From: Ciona intestinalis
Lineage: Eukaryota; Chordata; Ascidiacea; Phlebobranchia; Cionidae
DNA: 64,000 bases
Assembly: GCF_000224145.3 (NCBI RefSeq)
Contig: NC_020175.2
Location: forward strand, 1,709,231 to 1,773,230
Reading direction: 5' to 3'
The notes below the pieces were generated by a model. The model was not told the origin of the DNA. It did no database searches and saw nothing but the letters and a program-made list of their open reading frames with translations. Of this stretch, positions 9,701 to 21,300 are shown in pieces. How positions within the stretch are numbered: position 1 is the first letter of the stretch; each line of letters starts with the position of its first letter. The position numbers and the translations under genes were made by a program.

Positions 9701-10915
9701 TAGAATAAGGGAATTTCGCGACAGTATTATGACAACCATGTAACGTTACATTATACGGCACTGCTATTTCTCTAGGCTAACCGTTGAAGAAAATGCGTAA
9801 CAAATTCAGTGTGTAACACCCGCGACGTAGAGTAAATTATATCCAAGATTTTAATCCGTAATCGATTCTGCAATCTTGAACTACAAAGAAATGACGTAAG
9901 CCTATATATATATCTATAATTTTACTCCCTAGCACGGACATCGTAGGTGTTACCTGCTTCTGCAATAATATTTACGCTCAAGCCGCCGTGAAATTCCGGT
10001 TTTGCCTCAAAATGTTTAATGTTTCCGTTCAACCTTATACAGTGGTTTATTACCTGTAAGTTGAACCGGTTTAATCGCAACTGCGTAAAACTGCGGAGGG
10101 TAAAGTCTGGTTTAACTTCTAATCCGGAATTAACTTTTTAACTTGTGCGGTCCTTTTATAGTAGCCTATATGAGATTAACCTCGTATTAATATGTCATTC
10201 ACTTGATGTCTAATTTAACTCCAGCTTAATCGCAGTTTAGATAAAACGGCAATGAATGAGTATTCGCCTCTTAAAGCTCCGTCAGATTTTTCAACTGGTG
10301 GACTCTTTCCTTGTAATACCTCGCTACTTAAGGAATCATTTACTGATCATGGCACGATGCGAGCCAACGGAAATCCCGGTTTATATAAGCACTGCGCCTA
10401 AAGCGACCAAAAGTGTGTAAAATTTAAAATAAATGACGTCGCAAAAAATGGAAAACAAATATTTTTAAATGTCAGAACTTCACGTTATTAAAGCTTTAAA
10501 CTTGAAGCTGTTATACCGCAAAGTATATAGACAAAATACAACCCTGTTTAACTGAGCTTTAAAATCATGGGTGTGAATAAGACTTCCCACGAAGTAAAAA
10601 GTTTAAAACTTTAGCAATGAATTGGTCTTATTTCTTCACCTGAATTTGAATACACGTTCCACCATTGCAAGAGTTCGAGCAACAAATTCTTCGTGCTCCG
10701 CAATCTCCGTTTGAACGACATTCATTCCGGCAAGCCACCAGTGATACCGGCGGGGGGCAAATATTCTGGGTCGTTGTTCCGTCATTGGGCGACCGAACAG
10801 TGACCACGCCGTCGGCAGATTGCGCTGACCGTCGAAAGCGGTCCCTCACTACGCTTGAAGAGGTTGCAATAACAAATAAACAGCTCAACACTGAAAAAAC
10901 CTTCACATACATCAT
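6793..10915 (-). CDS. Secreted WAP-Kazal-Kunitz-NTR protein, WFIKKN-like
   Basis: Three exons on the minus strand, 10915-10640, 9036-8617 and 7410-6793, give about 437 residues. Residues 1-20 are a signal peptide. A WAP domain (about 53-90, eight Cys including ICCSNSC) is followed by a follistatin/Kazal unit (ASNSCTPISC ... SDGNTYASKC), a Thr/Pro-rich linker, a Kunitz domain (YGGCGGNTNNF ... CKSMC) and a C-terminal NTR domain (CRSCEQNLGITFCDADFVVG ... HCPCPD). The order matches WFIKKN1/2, extracellular binders of GDF8/GDF11-type ligands and proteases, but the Ig domain and one Kunitz are absent. The exon 2 donor is uncertain: 8617 leaves eight residues before the YGGC cysteine, 8605 leaves twelve, and usually there are seven. 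An extra cysteine also makes the Kunitz abnormal. A CTACAG acceptor at 10942-10947 lies just upstream of the start. AATAAA (minus strand) is at 6502-6497. Confidence 0.8.
7547..7743. mobile_element. MITE, TATAGTAGGGTGGG family, copy A
   Basis: About 197 bp with inverted ends TATAGTAGGGTGGGGGAAGA and its complement CCCATCTTCTTCCACCCTAC plus TATA. The interior carries GATCGTGTTTTAAACAATTA and TTTGTTCACTACCAAATATG, shared with the other copies. It has no ORF. TA dinucleotides at both borders suggest TA target duplication. It sits in the second intron of the WFIKKN-like gene. Confidence 0.85.
7828..8003. mobile_element. Diverged MITE, sister of 6225-6402
   Basis: GGTAAGATGGATACCGTTTG and ACATGGACCATCCTCACCCC form imperfect inverted ends. 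The interior keeps the TTTGTTTGCTATCAAATTGG block of the family. It lies in an intron of the WFIKKN-like gene. Confidence 0.6.
8275..8425 (-). mobile_element. tRNA-derived SINE, reverse orientation, partial
   Basis: On the minus strand it carries CTGCCTGTAACACAGAGGTA, ATGGGTTCAAGGTTTG (B box) and TCCTTGGGCAAGACACCCAA, matching the SINE at 4750-5056. It lies in the second intron of the WFIKKN-like gene. Confidence 0.7.
9062..9255. mobile_element. MITE, TATAGTAGGGTGGG family, copy B
   Basis: It begins TATAGTAGGGTGGGGAAAGA and ends with the near-complement CCCATCTTCTCTCACCCCAC plus TATA. The inside is the family body in the opposite orientation to copy A (TTTCTCGTATATTTTGGTAG near the start). 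It lies in intron 1 of the WFIKKN-like gene. Confidence 0.85.
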
Positions 10916-13790
10916 ATTAATGAATACAGCTAATAAAATTCCTGTAGAAAGAATATTGTTCAATCTAGAAGAATAGCAAAACGGCCGCCTGTCTTCGCGA
11001 ACCGTGTGGCTCAGTCTACCGAGCTTCCAGACAGACTCGCGTAAAAAATATAAATTATTCGAAAAATCCACGCAGTGACTCATGAATATGTACCAAACCA
11101 AGCTTGTGACGTTAAGATAACGGAACAAAACGACCGCTGGACCACATCTGTATATTTTTCTTGAATACAATCGTTCCTCTCGATCAGTCGACGATAATGA
11201 TTTGCCGCTTCAATATTATCTACTTCTCGCCTCCGCCAGACAAGTTATACGTGACACCTCAACACAGTCGGCCCCAGATACGAGAACTAACCCGCTTCCC
11301 GAATAGGTTTTGATCTTTGTGGATTTGACACTGTATTGCCCCACGTAGTGAAGGACCGGCTTATCAGGGTGACAAATCGACGTTGCTCTCTTTGATCCGA
11401 ACTCTACTACCAAAGTACAACAAAGGTATCTCATTCTTCTCGGCTGAGGAATGTTGTAATGGCCTCGATAACCCGTTAAAGATAAACAGCAATTGCTGTG
11501 CTACTCTAAGTGCAGAATCTCCAGACGAATTCATCATCAGGTCTGCCTTGTGTTCTCTGGCATTCGCACGTCGTGACTGATCGACACTTGTTCAATTCTC
11601 AACCTATAAATCCGTATAGTGTCCATTAGACTTTTAATTTCGGGTCGCAATCAAGAAAATCTCGTGCAGCGGCGAGTCACGCGCCAGACTACCCGAAAAC
11701 CGACCGGGTTTTATTTGAATAAACAATTTACGCAAGTTAACTTAGTGTTATCTGCCCTCGCGCGTGTCGTCTGTCTCGATTCCTTGTCCGCTGTCCACTC
11801 GTATGATTGATGGGTCTGCCGCATCGCTACGCAAACCGAAAGCTGGTCAGTTCCAAGCTTCTGTCGTGACGCGAGACGTCTGAAGTAGTCTGCGATCACA
11901 AATGGGATTTTCTTTTCGAATTCGTTAATACCAAAAAAGTTGTTGTTCGTTCTGCTTATGCAGAGCGAAAATTGGCCGATTTCAAATTATTAAAGGCGAT
12001 AATATTGTAACACCCGACGCTGGGGGCGCTCAAGTTCGTCTCACGCGAGCATTCTTAACACGCTTTAATTTGCCGCTATTATAAGTTCAACCGTCTAGAC
12101 TGCAAGTCCACTACAAGGCTTCTCGCACCTTTGATTTCGATAAAACATCCCAAGAAAGGCTTTACATTTACTCTGGTTGATACAGCCCACTCCTTAAGCA
12201 CGACCTCGGCTTATTTTTCCTGGATTAGCCCCGGATAATGTTCTTGTTGTCGTACTGGTTCCCACGGCGGTCGGGCTATCTCAAGGGCCTACAAAGGCAA
12301 CACATCCATTCCTTACCAGAACGTGACGAAATCTTACGTGTTTTACCGGAACTGTTGAGAGGTCACGCTGTCTAACAAACACATTGCCATATTTCAAAGC
12401 GTTTAAGCCGACCGGACCCAGACACCTCATGTGTGCTGCCAAATTTCGAAGATGAAAAATTACTACACAGAAATCTGGCCGGTAATCCAATAAGATTGCC
12501 AAATCGAATTTGTCTGTAAATTTCGTCTGACACCTTACGCCTTCTAAATTATAATTTTTTCTTAAAATAGTCTTTTTTATTAAATTCCACATTCCCTGGC
12601 TTAAGGGCAATTATGGGTTATTTGTAGTTCTTCCAAATTAAGGTTTTTATTTTTGGCGCCAATTTTGCGATAACATAGCAATTACTGTTACTTCTAAAAT
12701 AAATGTGCTCAAATTAATTGAAGACCTAATAGGATATGTATTTCGTATATTTCAAACCATTCGTTATAATTTTAAATCCTCAACCTGCTATTATTAGATT
12801 AAAACTTAAGTAATTATAACTGGAATTTCTTTTAATTAAAAGTTTGTGTACATGTTTTTAAATGACAACTTTATTTTAGATTAATTCATTTGTTTACATT
12901 TTTCATGGACAGATCACCTACGAAAACCGTGTACAACCATTAACAATAAAAGCGTTTTCTTATTGGTTATTCGAATAATGATAAATTCCTATTCAATTTA
13001 AATACTAAGTGATATGTGCGTGACCAATCATAAACGTGACTGTGACGTACTCTGCGTAAAACACGTGACGTACTACGAAGGCGAGTCAGATTAAATCGGT
13101 GATCTTAGCTTGGCTGCGTAATCTCAATATTTAGTAAATACTTCATTAAAATGCAACTCCGTTGCCGTGAGTTGTACAAGAGCTGTTTTATTCTCATTTT
13201 TTGTTCCATTTGTGAGTACACGAAGAATATTTACAGAAATAAATAACCTATATTCCTATGACTTCATAAAAGTGTTATTAATTGCTAATATTTTAACGGT
13301 ATCCATCTTACCCCAAGGTACTTTCGATTTTAATCTAATTCTGTTTATAGTATATACATCTGATTATATTTAATGTTGGGCGTAGTACTTTTATAAAACA
13401 TCGGAATACTTGCGTTTAAAGCGCGGTCGGGCCGAAATCGTTCATTTACAGAGGCGTATGCCACTGTGGCAAAGGAAAATATACAGACGTTAATAACACA
13501 CACAGCGGTAAACGTTCTATTACGCTAATAGGATTTGTCAAAACGGCTGCACTCACGGCGAATTGGGAGAATGCGATTTTGCGCAAGATTTGGGAGTTTC
13601 TGCTCATTTTAACTTATTCCAGATGACTCTTCTCCGAAACCAACGATCTCATTCGAGATATTTATCGAAACATCTAGAAAATTTTAACTACTAAACCATG
13701 GTGGTTCCTGTACCATGCATTACTAGAAGTAATCCGCGCTTCAACGAACTGAACAATTTGGGAGAGATGTCCAGATAGTTTCCCAATTAT
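10916..13790. other. Upstream flank of the WFIKKN-like gene, no gene recognised
   Basis: This should hold the promoter and 5'UTR of the minus-strand WFIKKN-like gene. A CTACAG acceptor-like motif (minus strand) at 10947-10942 precedes its start. The part from 10980 to about 12640 is noticeably more GC-rich than the rest and contains several open frames of 60-110 codons on both strands, none with a recognisable domain. From 12650 the sequence is again AT-rich and empty. Confidence 0.4.
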
Positions 13791-13794
13791 AAGT

Positions 13795-13935
13795 ATAGTG
13801 AGTATAATGTTGTGGAGAAAGATAAATACCGTTAGCACGTAATATCCCACATCGCCCAAACATGCTTTTACCAATTAACAACACTCTTCTAAAGCCTCGA
13901 GAAAGATTAGTAGTTTTAAAGTATAACATGAAGGT
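13795..13935. mobile_element. Degenerate MITE fragment
   Basis: TATAGTGAGTATAATGTTGT, AGCACGTAATATCCCACATC and TTTACCAATTAACAACACTC follow the order of the TATAGTAGGGTGGG MITE body with many substitutions. The far end is lost. Confidence 0.45.
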
Positions 13936-14486
13936 ATTTCAAAGTCTAAAGGAAATGCTGGAATTATTGCGGGCTACGTTTTCGTCCAGCTAGGACCTTT
14001 TCTGCCATCACGTGACGGGAATTTTGTTTTAAAATTAAAAATACACCCTCTATGTGGCGCTACAGTGTTACTATGCTAAAAAGAGTGTAATTTTTTAACG
14101 AAAAGTTAGCGACAGTAAATGCAATAGTAGAAAAAGAAAAATAGTAGAAAAAGATGCTGCAATAGTAAAAAAAGAATACGATAAACCGATTAAAATGAAA
14201 TACTCAAGTTTTTTTAATAAATTTATTAACTAGTTTAATCGTTTACACTCGCAAGCTACAAAATTTTGACCGCTTTGCTATGATTTAGCGAGCATTCAAA
14301 ATTAGCACTTAATTATTTCACATTTTTTACCTGTTTAAAATAAACCATTTTGTTATATTTTTTTAATACTAAACAACTGTAATCGGTTTTGACGCGTGTT
14401 TTATAAAGTTGTGATAATATACTGTCAAACAATTCTGTAACATTATTTTTTTGATTATCAATAAATGTGGGTCTGTAAAAAGAAAA

Positions 14487-14531
14487 AAGTCTCGTCTGAC
14501 AAAGTGTTCCATCTTCCCCCACCCTACTATA
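14487..14531. mobile_element. MITE terminal fragment
   Basis: AAAGTGTTCCATCTTCCCCC followed by ACCCTACTATA is a good copy of one terminus of the TATAGTAGGGTGGG family. The other terminus is not found nearby. Confidence 0.65.
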
Positions 14532-15507
14532 ACTCATGAAGACTTATGATGTATGACGATTGAGTAATTGGTTAAGGATTCCTTATCTCACTAACACGCG
14601 TCCTCTTAAACTTCCAGATCCAGACAATTTAACCGCTGTCGGTTACGCGTGTGCCGGGAACAGATTGAGGCTAATGCCCCGAGTTCGATCGCTAACAACT
14701 ATTTTTTATTATTTTAATAAAATAATTGCAAGACCATTACTGTATACAATTTTTCTTTATATTTGCACTGCAACAAAACCAAAAATTACAGATTACTTTC
14801 TAGTAAACGGGTTTCCGATGTATGGTAGTTTACTTGACTCACACAATTTATAATATATATCATGATTTTATTTTAATCAAGAGATTAAAGAATAAATAAT
14901 AGAATTAAGGATCTACTTAAGAATCTCACGTACTCAAAGAGCATAAATAACACCTATTCGGGTAAACAATCTACATCGATTGCAAACAAAGCAGTTATAG
15001 GAAAAGAAAAGTTTACAAATGTGTTTTTCCTAGCATGTAACAAATGTAATAACGATTTCAGAATTTAAAAGGAAACAAAAGTAAAAGATTTTAAAATTAG
15101 GATTGTAAAATATTTCTTTTAGGTGTAATAATTTCCATGCTCGTGACTGCTACCGTAAATTTGGCCAAACCACTTTTGACTTATTGCTCCAGTTCAGGGG
15201 TCACTAATGGGTTGTTTAAATAATTGGTTACATAAAAAAACGATTATAAATTATTCACCAACAAAGTCACATGTGTGGTAATTTGTGGGCATGAGGTTTC
15301 TAAAACAGAACACGCGTGTTGTAACGAATGTCGTTGCCCTGCCACACAAGGATAAATACGCAGGAGTCGAATTAACGTGTTACAATTTGTGTTGGATAAA
15401 AAGCTCACTTAGCGTTGGCGAACAGTTACCAAATTGTAGTCTTACCGGTATATTATTGTTCATTATTATTATACTGTTTAAATATCATCAATATTATTGT
15501 GCCTAGT
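14532..15507. other. Intergenic sequence with a SINE fragment
   Basis: No gene is recognised. From about 15127 to 15372 a decayed SINE body is readable (TTGCTCCAGTTCAGGGGTCA, CTAATGGGTTGTTTAAATAA, AACACGCGTGTTGTAACGAA, CACAAGGATAAATACG). Its tRNA-like head is missing. Confidence 0.5.
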
Positions 15508-15573
15508 GTTTAAACCATGGCACCCTCTATGGTTTTAGTTTCATAGAGTTATAGAGGGCGCCATGGTTAAAAC
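15508..15573. repeat. Inverted repeat (hairpin), 23-bp arms, 20-nt loop
   Basis: The left arm 15508-15530 (GTTTAAACCATGGCACCCTC then TAT) pairs with 15551-15573 at 21 of 23 positions, and one mismatch could be a G-U pair in RNA. The loop is 15531-15550. It could be a tiny foldback element or a remnant of one; nothing suggests a known RNA gene. Confidence 0.85.
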
Positions 15574-15979
15574 ATATTCGTACTTTATTTTGAACTTATT
15601 CATTCGAGAATCGTGGCGGTTCTTCATTACAACATAACATACGTCACTCGCGACATAAGTATACGTCATAATCGCTAATTTTGTTACGTCACAATTAGTC
15701 GAAAATAACATCGCGATATTACTTTTTCGCTTTTGCTAATATTGTTCGTCACCTAACTTTGGTTCGTCATAGTCAGGTCGTCTCTCGTTTACACACGCTC
15801 TTATGACACAATGTGGTTTGTTCTACGCGTGCGTTGCGCAACTTTTTTTAACGAGACCTCACTTTACGTTGACGCAAGGTACATTACTTGTATACTCTAA
15901 TTATATTTGCACTATGAACGCGAAGCAAGATCATTGAAAAAGTATAAATACGATTAGCATTATTACGTATATAAGCTAC
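15574..15979. other. Flank of the TGACGTCA satellite with scattered half-matches
   Basis: No coding signal. Isolated CRE-like words occur (ACGTCACTCGCGACATAAGT, TATACGTCATAATCG, TTACGTCACAATTAG, TTCGTCATAGTCAG) before the regular array begins. They could be decayed repeats or seeds. Confidence 0.5.
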
Positions 15980-17063
15980 GTGACGTCACGAAAAAGAAAA
16001 TGTAAAAGTATGACGTCACAAAAGGTCTGACGTCACGAAAGGTGTGACGTTACGAAAAAAGTGTGACGTCACGAAATGTGTAACGCCACGATAAGTGTGT
16101 GACGTCACGATAAGTTGTGACGTCACACTTTTACGATAAGTTGTGACGTCACACTTTTTTACGTCACGAAATATGTGACGTCACAAAAACTGTGACGTCA
16201 CGAAAAGTGTGACGTCACGAAAAGTCTGACGTCACGAAGAAAGTGTGACGTCACGAAGAAAGTGTGACGTCACGAAAGTTTGACGTCACAAAGAAAGTGT
16301 GACGTCACAAAAGTCTGACGTCACGAAAAGTATGACGTCACGAAGAAAGTGTGACGTCACAGAAAGTTGTGACGTCACACTTTTTTACGTCACGAAATGT
16401 GTGACGTCACGAAAAAGTGTGACGTCACGAAAAGTGTGACGTCACGAAAAGTCTGACGTCACGAAGAAAGTGTGACGTCACGAAGAAAGTGTGACGTCAC
16501 GAAAGTTTGACGTCACAAAGAAAGTGTGACGTCACAAAAGTCTGACGTCACGAAAAGTATGACGTCACGAAGAAAGTGTGACGTCACGAAAGTTTGACGT
16601 CACAAAAGTGTGACGTCACGAAAAGTGTGACGTCACAAAAAAGTGTGACGTCACGAAAAGTGTGACGTCACGGAAGGTGTGACGTCACGAAAGCTGTGAC
16701 GTCACGAAAAGTGTGACGTCACGAAAGGTATGACGTCACGAAAGGTGTGACGTCACGAAAAGTGTGACGTCACGGAAGGTGTGACGTCACGAAAAGTGTG
16801 ACGTCACAAAAAGAGTGACGTCACGAAAAGTGTGACGTCACGGAAGGTGTGACGTCACGGAAGGTGTGACGTCACGAAAAGTGTGACGTCACGGAAGGTG
16901 TGACGTCACGAAAAGTGTGACGTCACAGAAGGTGTGACGTCACGAAACGTGTGACGTCACGAAAGGTGTGACGTCACGAAAAGTGTGACGTCACGAAAAG
17001 TGTGACGTCACGAAAGGTGTGACGTCACGAAAGGTGTGACGTCACGGAAGGTGTGACGTCACA
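15980..17063. repeat. TGACGTCA satellite: about 58 CREB/ATF palindromes in 1.08 kb
   Basis: The array is built from units of about 15-21 bp of the form GTGACGTCACGAAAA, with the spacer varying (GAAAAGT, GAAGAAAGT, GGAAGGT, AAAAGTC). By eye count the exact octamer TGACGTCA occurs about 58 times, with a few variants such as TGACGTTA. The octamer is the full palindromic cAMP-response element bound by CREB/ATF bZIP proteins, and each copy contains a CpG. A higher-order duplication is visible: 16141-16366 repeats with few changes as 16367-16592 (period 226 bp). The distal half (from about 16600) is a simpler AAAAGTG/GGAAGGTG alternation. It starts about 2.3 kb and ends about 1.26 kb upstream of the transporter start codon. 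Function is unproven. Confidence 0.95.
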
Positions 17064-17077
17064 CTTTTCCTGACTTA

Positions 17078-17249
17078 CAGTAGAGTGGGGGAATACGACA
17101 CCTTTAGCACATAATATCCAAATACTTATCGGTCTATAAGAGTCATGAGGATACGGTTTCATAATCATATAAATGTATTTTTTGGTTTACTACCAAAGAG
17201 ACGGAAAATACAGAATGAAAAGGTGTCCCGTCTTCCCCACCCTACTATA
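17078..17249. mobile_element. MITE, TATAGTAGGGTGGG family, copy C, beside the satellite
   Basis: It begins ACAGTAGAGTGGGGGAATAC (slightly diverged) and ends GGTGTCCCGTCTTCCCCACC plus CTACTATA. It abuts the end of the TGACGTCA array with only about 14 bases between. Confidence 0.8.
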
Positions 17250-18319
17250 TGTATCGCAGAATAGACTACATTGTTCTTCAAACAATCTCAGCTTTTTATT
17301 TAGTGACCAGAGCACTCGTGATATGCCAAGCAGTGAAGCCTATTTTTTACTTTGCTTATGCAGTAAGTTATTAAATCACATCGGTTGTCAACGTACCGTA
17401 GGTGTTTCATCTAATTATCTATTGCTCGTACATTTTCGTTTCGTATTTTCGTGTTCCGGAATATAGAAGAGATAGTTGGTTTTATAAGAGAACTGTTTTC
17501 TTTATTGTTGCTTTGACATTACCATGTTTACCTTAATGGTTACTTAACCACGCGTGTTCGGTGTACTAACTTGTACTCATACAACAAATTATGTTTTTAC
17601 GAGGTTGCATCACGTTTGAAACTTGCTTTAAGACGGGACGTTTTACCAGTTAGGCTGTGTGAGATCTAGTATCTATGCTTTTACCCAGTGCCATTACATC
17701 ATAGATTCAAAAACCAATTGGATGATGCAATTGTGTACCAGCGGTACAAATTCTTATTAGGTAAGCAATACATGTCTATGATTTTGAAAAGATCCTCTTT
17801 AAAAAATACACAACATATCTTTTCATATGTGTTTTGCTTTTAAAAACACTTGAAAAAAAAATGTAGTAACTTTAACAATACACTTTAAATTTAGTTTAAT
17901 ATAGTTGATTGTAAAGACAAACCTTATCCCAGCTGTCTATCCTTATGCTTCCACATGTATACAATATGTGCTACCACCACTTGAAAATCATGAAGTACCT
18001 GTTTTGTTTGGTTAGATAAATGTTCCACGCACTGTCTGAATGACTGTTAAATTTGTCACTATTGTCTGGATTGTTTTATAATGTTGCACTTATTAGATTA
18101 GGCATGGGTGATACCAATGTTAATGAATGTCCTCATATGTAATTGGTGAATGTGTAAATATGAAATGTTATCAATTTTAGCTCCAACAATTGATTTACCA
18201 ATAACCCAATTAAAAGCACTGCAACTTTATATAACTGAACTTAAGAACACTATTTGGTATTTTTAAGATAAAAAGCAGTATTTGGGTTACTTTGTAAAAC
18301 ATTTAGTTATTTATTCATA
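17250..18319. promoter_or_regulatory. Upstream region of the CAT transporter gene
   Basis: No coding sequence is recognised. The AT-rich kilobase before the start codon should contain promoter and 5'UTR. An acceptor-like ACATTTAG lies about 12 bases before the ATG, so a 5'UTR intron or trans-splice site is possible. No TATA box is assigned. Confidence 0.4.
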
Positions 18320-21300
18320 ATGCCAACATTTAAAAGAATAGTTCAGCAACTGTTCAGAAGGAAAACTTTTTCTGGTGCCTTGGAGGAATCGCAACAAACT
18401 CAACTTGCAAGATGTTTAACAACAACAGATTTAATAGCATTGGGTGTTGGAAGCACATTAGGTAAGTTGTTAAGTTTAATTTTAACTCTATTTGTTTTCT
18501 CCGTTACACACTCTTTTAATACAGTGGAGGGGTGTATGAAGTCACCACATATGGTGCTCCTACATGTGTTAAAGGCCCACATGTCAAAATAAATATAAAT
18601 CATGGTTTTTCTAACCCTGTTTTATATAAATCTAACCTTGTTTATGGTTGTGTAAATTTCTAAAACAAACTTTGGAAATACAAGGGTTATTTTCTAAGCT
18701 CCCTCTGTACATCTCGTACTGCCATCTACAGGTGCTGGAGTTTATGTGCTGACTGGGTCAGTGGCGAGAGATAAAGCAGGGCCATCTATCGTTCTTTCAT
18801 TCCTTGTTGCTGCTGTAGCAAGTGTAATGGCTGGTAAGTTGATTACACAATAAATAGTAAGAAAGCTGTTGAGTTTTAACTGATAAACTTCTCAATAAAT
18901 ATTATAAACCACGTGTTTTGCTTATATTATTTTGATAAAACTATTTTTAATCTGTTGTTAATTTTTGCCCTTTAAGTGAGTAAGGTGATAGTTTTGTGTT
19001 TGCCTTTACTTTTAGATTTTTATAAATCATGAAACAAAACTTATGTTGAACATTGTTAACTGTGACATATTCTATGCATCTGACACGAATTAGGCATTCA
19101 TATCTTTGAAAGATTCTCATTGCATCAAGGAACTTCATCTTTCATTACTTTCTGGGACAAAAACCATAAATATTAGTTTAAACAAAATTTGCATCATGCA
19201 TACAACATAATTAACTAAATTTTTATTTTAGGTTTATGTTATGCTGAGTTTGGGTCACGGGTCCCAAAAGCTGGTTCAGCATATGTGTATAGTTATATCA
19301 CGCTTGGAGAACTGTGGGCATTTGTTATTGGATGGAATTTAATTCTGGAATATGTAATTGGTTAGTTAATATAGTCCCTTATATTTCTTTATATTTCTTT
19401 GTTGGTGTGTTTGGGCGCCTGGATGAAAATTTACCAAAAATATTAGAATAGTACTTGGATATTGTAGTTTACTTTTTTTAGGTGTTTAAAACACTTCTAC
19501 ATAATTCCATGCTTAAAGCTACAATCATTGATCGTGTCTGTTCATAAACAAGACGCTTGAACAGGACATTAACAGTTATAGCTATGATCTATGATCAATA
19601 CAAGTGGGTTGTCCAACTTTTCATTCACACAGAAAAAAAACACAGTGTTACATACTTAGTAAGCAGTGTGTAAAGCCACTCTATATGGTTAGTAACAAGC
19701 TTTATAAATCTGCCTCTCTATTTAAGAATAAATAGTTTATCAACATCAGAAACAGCAATATATGTGTTCATGTTAACACACATCGATCGCAGGAACATCC
19801 AGTGTTGCGCGAGCATGGAGTGAAAATGTTGATGCATTAATTGGGGGGAAATTTCGGAACTTCAGTTTAACTTATTTGAAAATGGAAACACAAGGTTTTG
19901 CTGAATATCCAGATTTCTTTGCATTTGCCATCATACTTGTTTTAACAGGTGTTTAATGTTGTTGATTTAAAAAGTGTTATTCTAGCTTAATATTAGAATA
20001 TCATTTATGGTGTATTGATAAACAAACTTGAAAACATACCAGTTCAAAGCTTAATGCTGCCATCATGTGGGGGATGTGTCCTTTTACAAGACACCTAAAT
20101 GTTATTGCTCTAAATCGTCCACTTTATTGGCTATGCAATAAAACATATGGGGTAACTTAGGCCTGACGTATATGTAATGCAACACCTGTGTTATAACGAC
20201 TACCATTGCTTCATCATATCAGGATAAATATGTAACATTCATTTATCCATTCGTAATTAGTGCATGTGTCTTCAGCAAAATCTGAATGGTATTTGGTTTA
20301 ATCTAATTTTCGGGGTTAGATTGTCTAAGTTGTGCCACATAAAGAACAAGTTACAAATATTACTTCAGATATATTAGCAGTGTACAACAATTTATAGATC
20401 ATGCTACTTGTTTTACCACTTTATTAATTTTTTAAATTTAAGTATGATTATAATTGATATAACTTTAATAGGCTATCCAACCTAACATTAACTTATTTTA
20501 TTCAGCGGTGTTATGCTTTGGAGTGAAGGAATCTGCTCTCTTCAGTAAAATATTCACCGGTGTTAATATTCTGATTATAATGTTTGTAATAGTAGCAGGC
20601 AGCATTTCAGCAAATGTTAGTAACTGGTATATCACTGAAGATGATATTCAAAATTAGTAAGTCATGAGTTATAACATATGTTTAAAGTATTTATTGTTAA
20701 ATAAAAATCGGAAATTTAATAGTATTGGTAATAGTTTTTTGTATAAACCAGGGTATACTTTAATTATGAATGTTTTTGAGGGTATTAAGTAAACTTTATT
20801 TAGTTTTGTCGCAAAATGCAACAGCACGAATGCCACAAACCAAGTTACGAATCTCACATCAGCGGCAACAAGTAAGTAATAATGCAATATTACAAAATAT
20901 TTGATTTGGTTGCTAGTAGGAATTGGGTCATGTTTTAAGCTTTGATATTTACCTAAAATTAACAGTAGAGAGACCAGCTATGCAATTTGTCTCACCATTA
21001 GCATTAAACATGAGGTTATGTTTAAGATTGTCTGAAAAAACTAATACAAAATTGGGCTTTTTCTAAATTTAGTAAAACCTTTCACTAATTGTTGTAGATA
21101 TATCAACCGATGAAAAATGTGCAATAACTAAAAATTTTGGAACTGGGGGATTCTTTCCATACGGTATTTCTGGCATGATGTCTGGTGCTGCTACTTGCTT
21201 CTTTGGTTTTGTTGGGTTTGACATTATCGCAACAACAGGTATTACATATTGAAAGCAAAACTATCTAGTAAAACAATATTTTTAAAAAGGCATAACATTT

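Noticed and set aside
12281..12610. 109-codon minus-strand ORF
   Set aside because: No recognisable domain, no splice context and no neighbour; it lies in a GC-richer non-coding stretch where chance ORFs are longer.
15980..17063. Resemblance to a CRISPR array
   Set aside because: The units are 15-21 bp with 3-9-base near-identical spacers, in a eukaryotic sequence; there are no unique spacers of 25-40 bp and no cas genes.
20669..20887. 72-codon minus-strand ORF over transporter exon 6
   Set aside because: Exon 6 on the plus strand joins in phase and encodes the glycosylated loop; the minus ORF has no family match.
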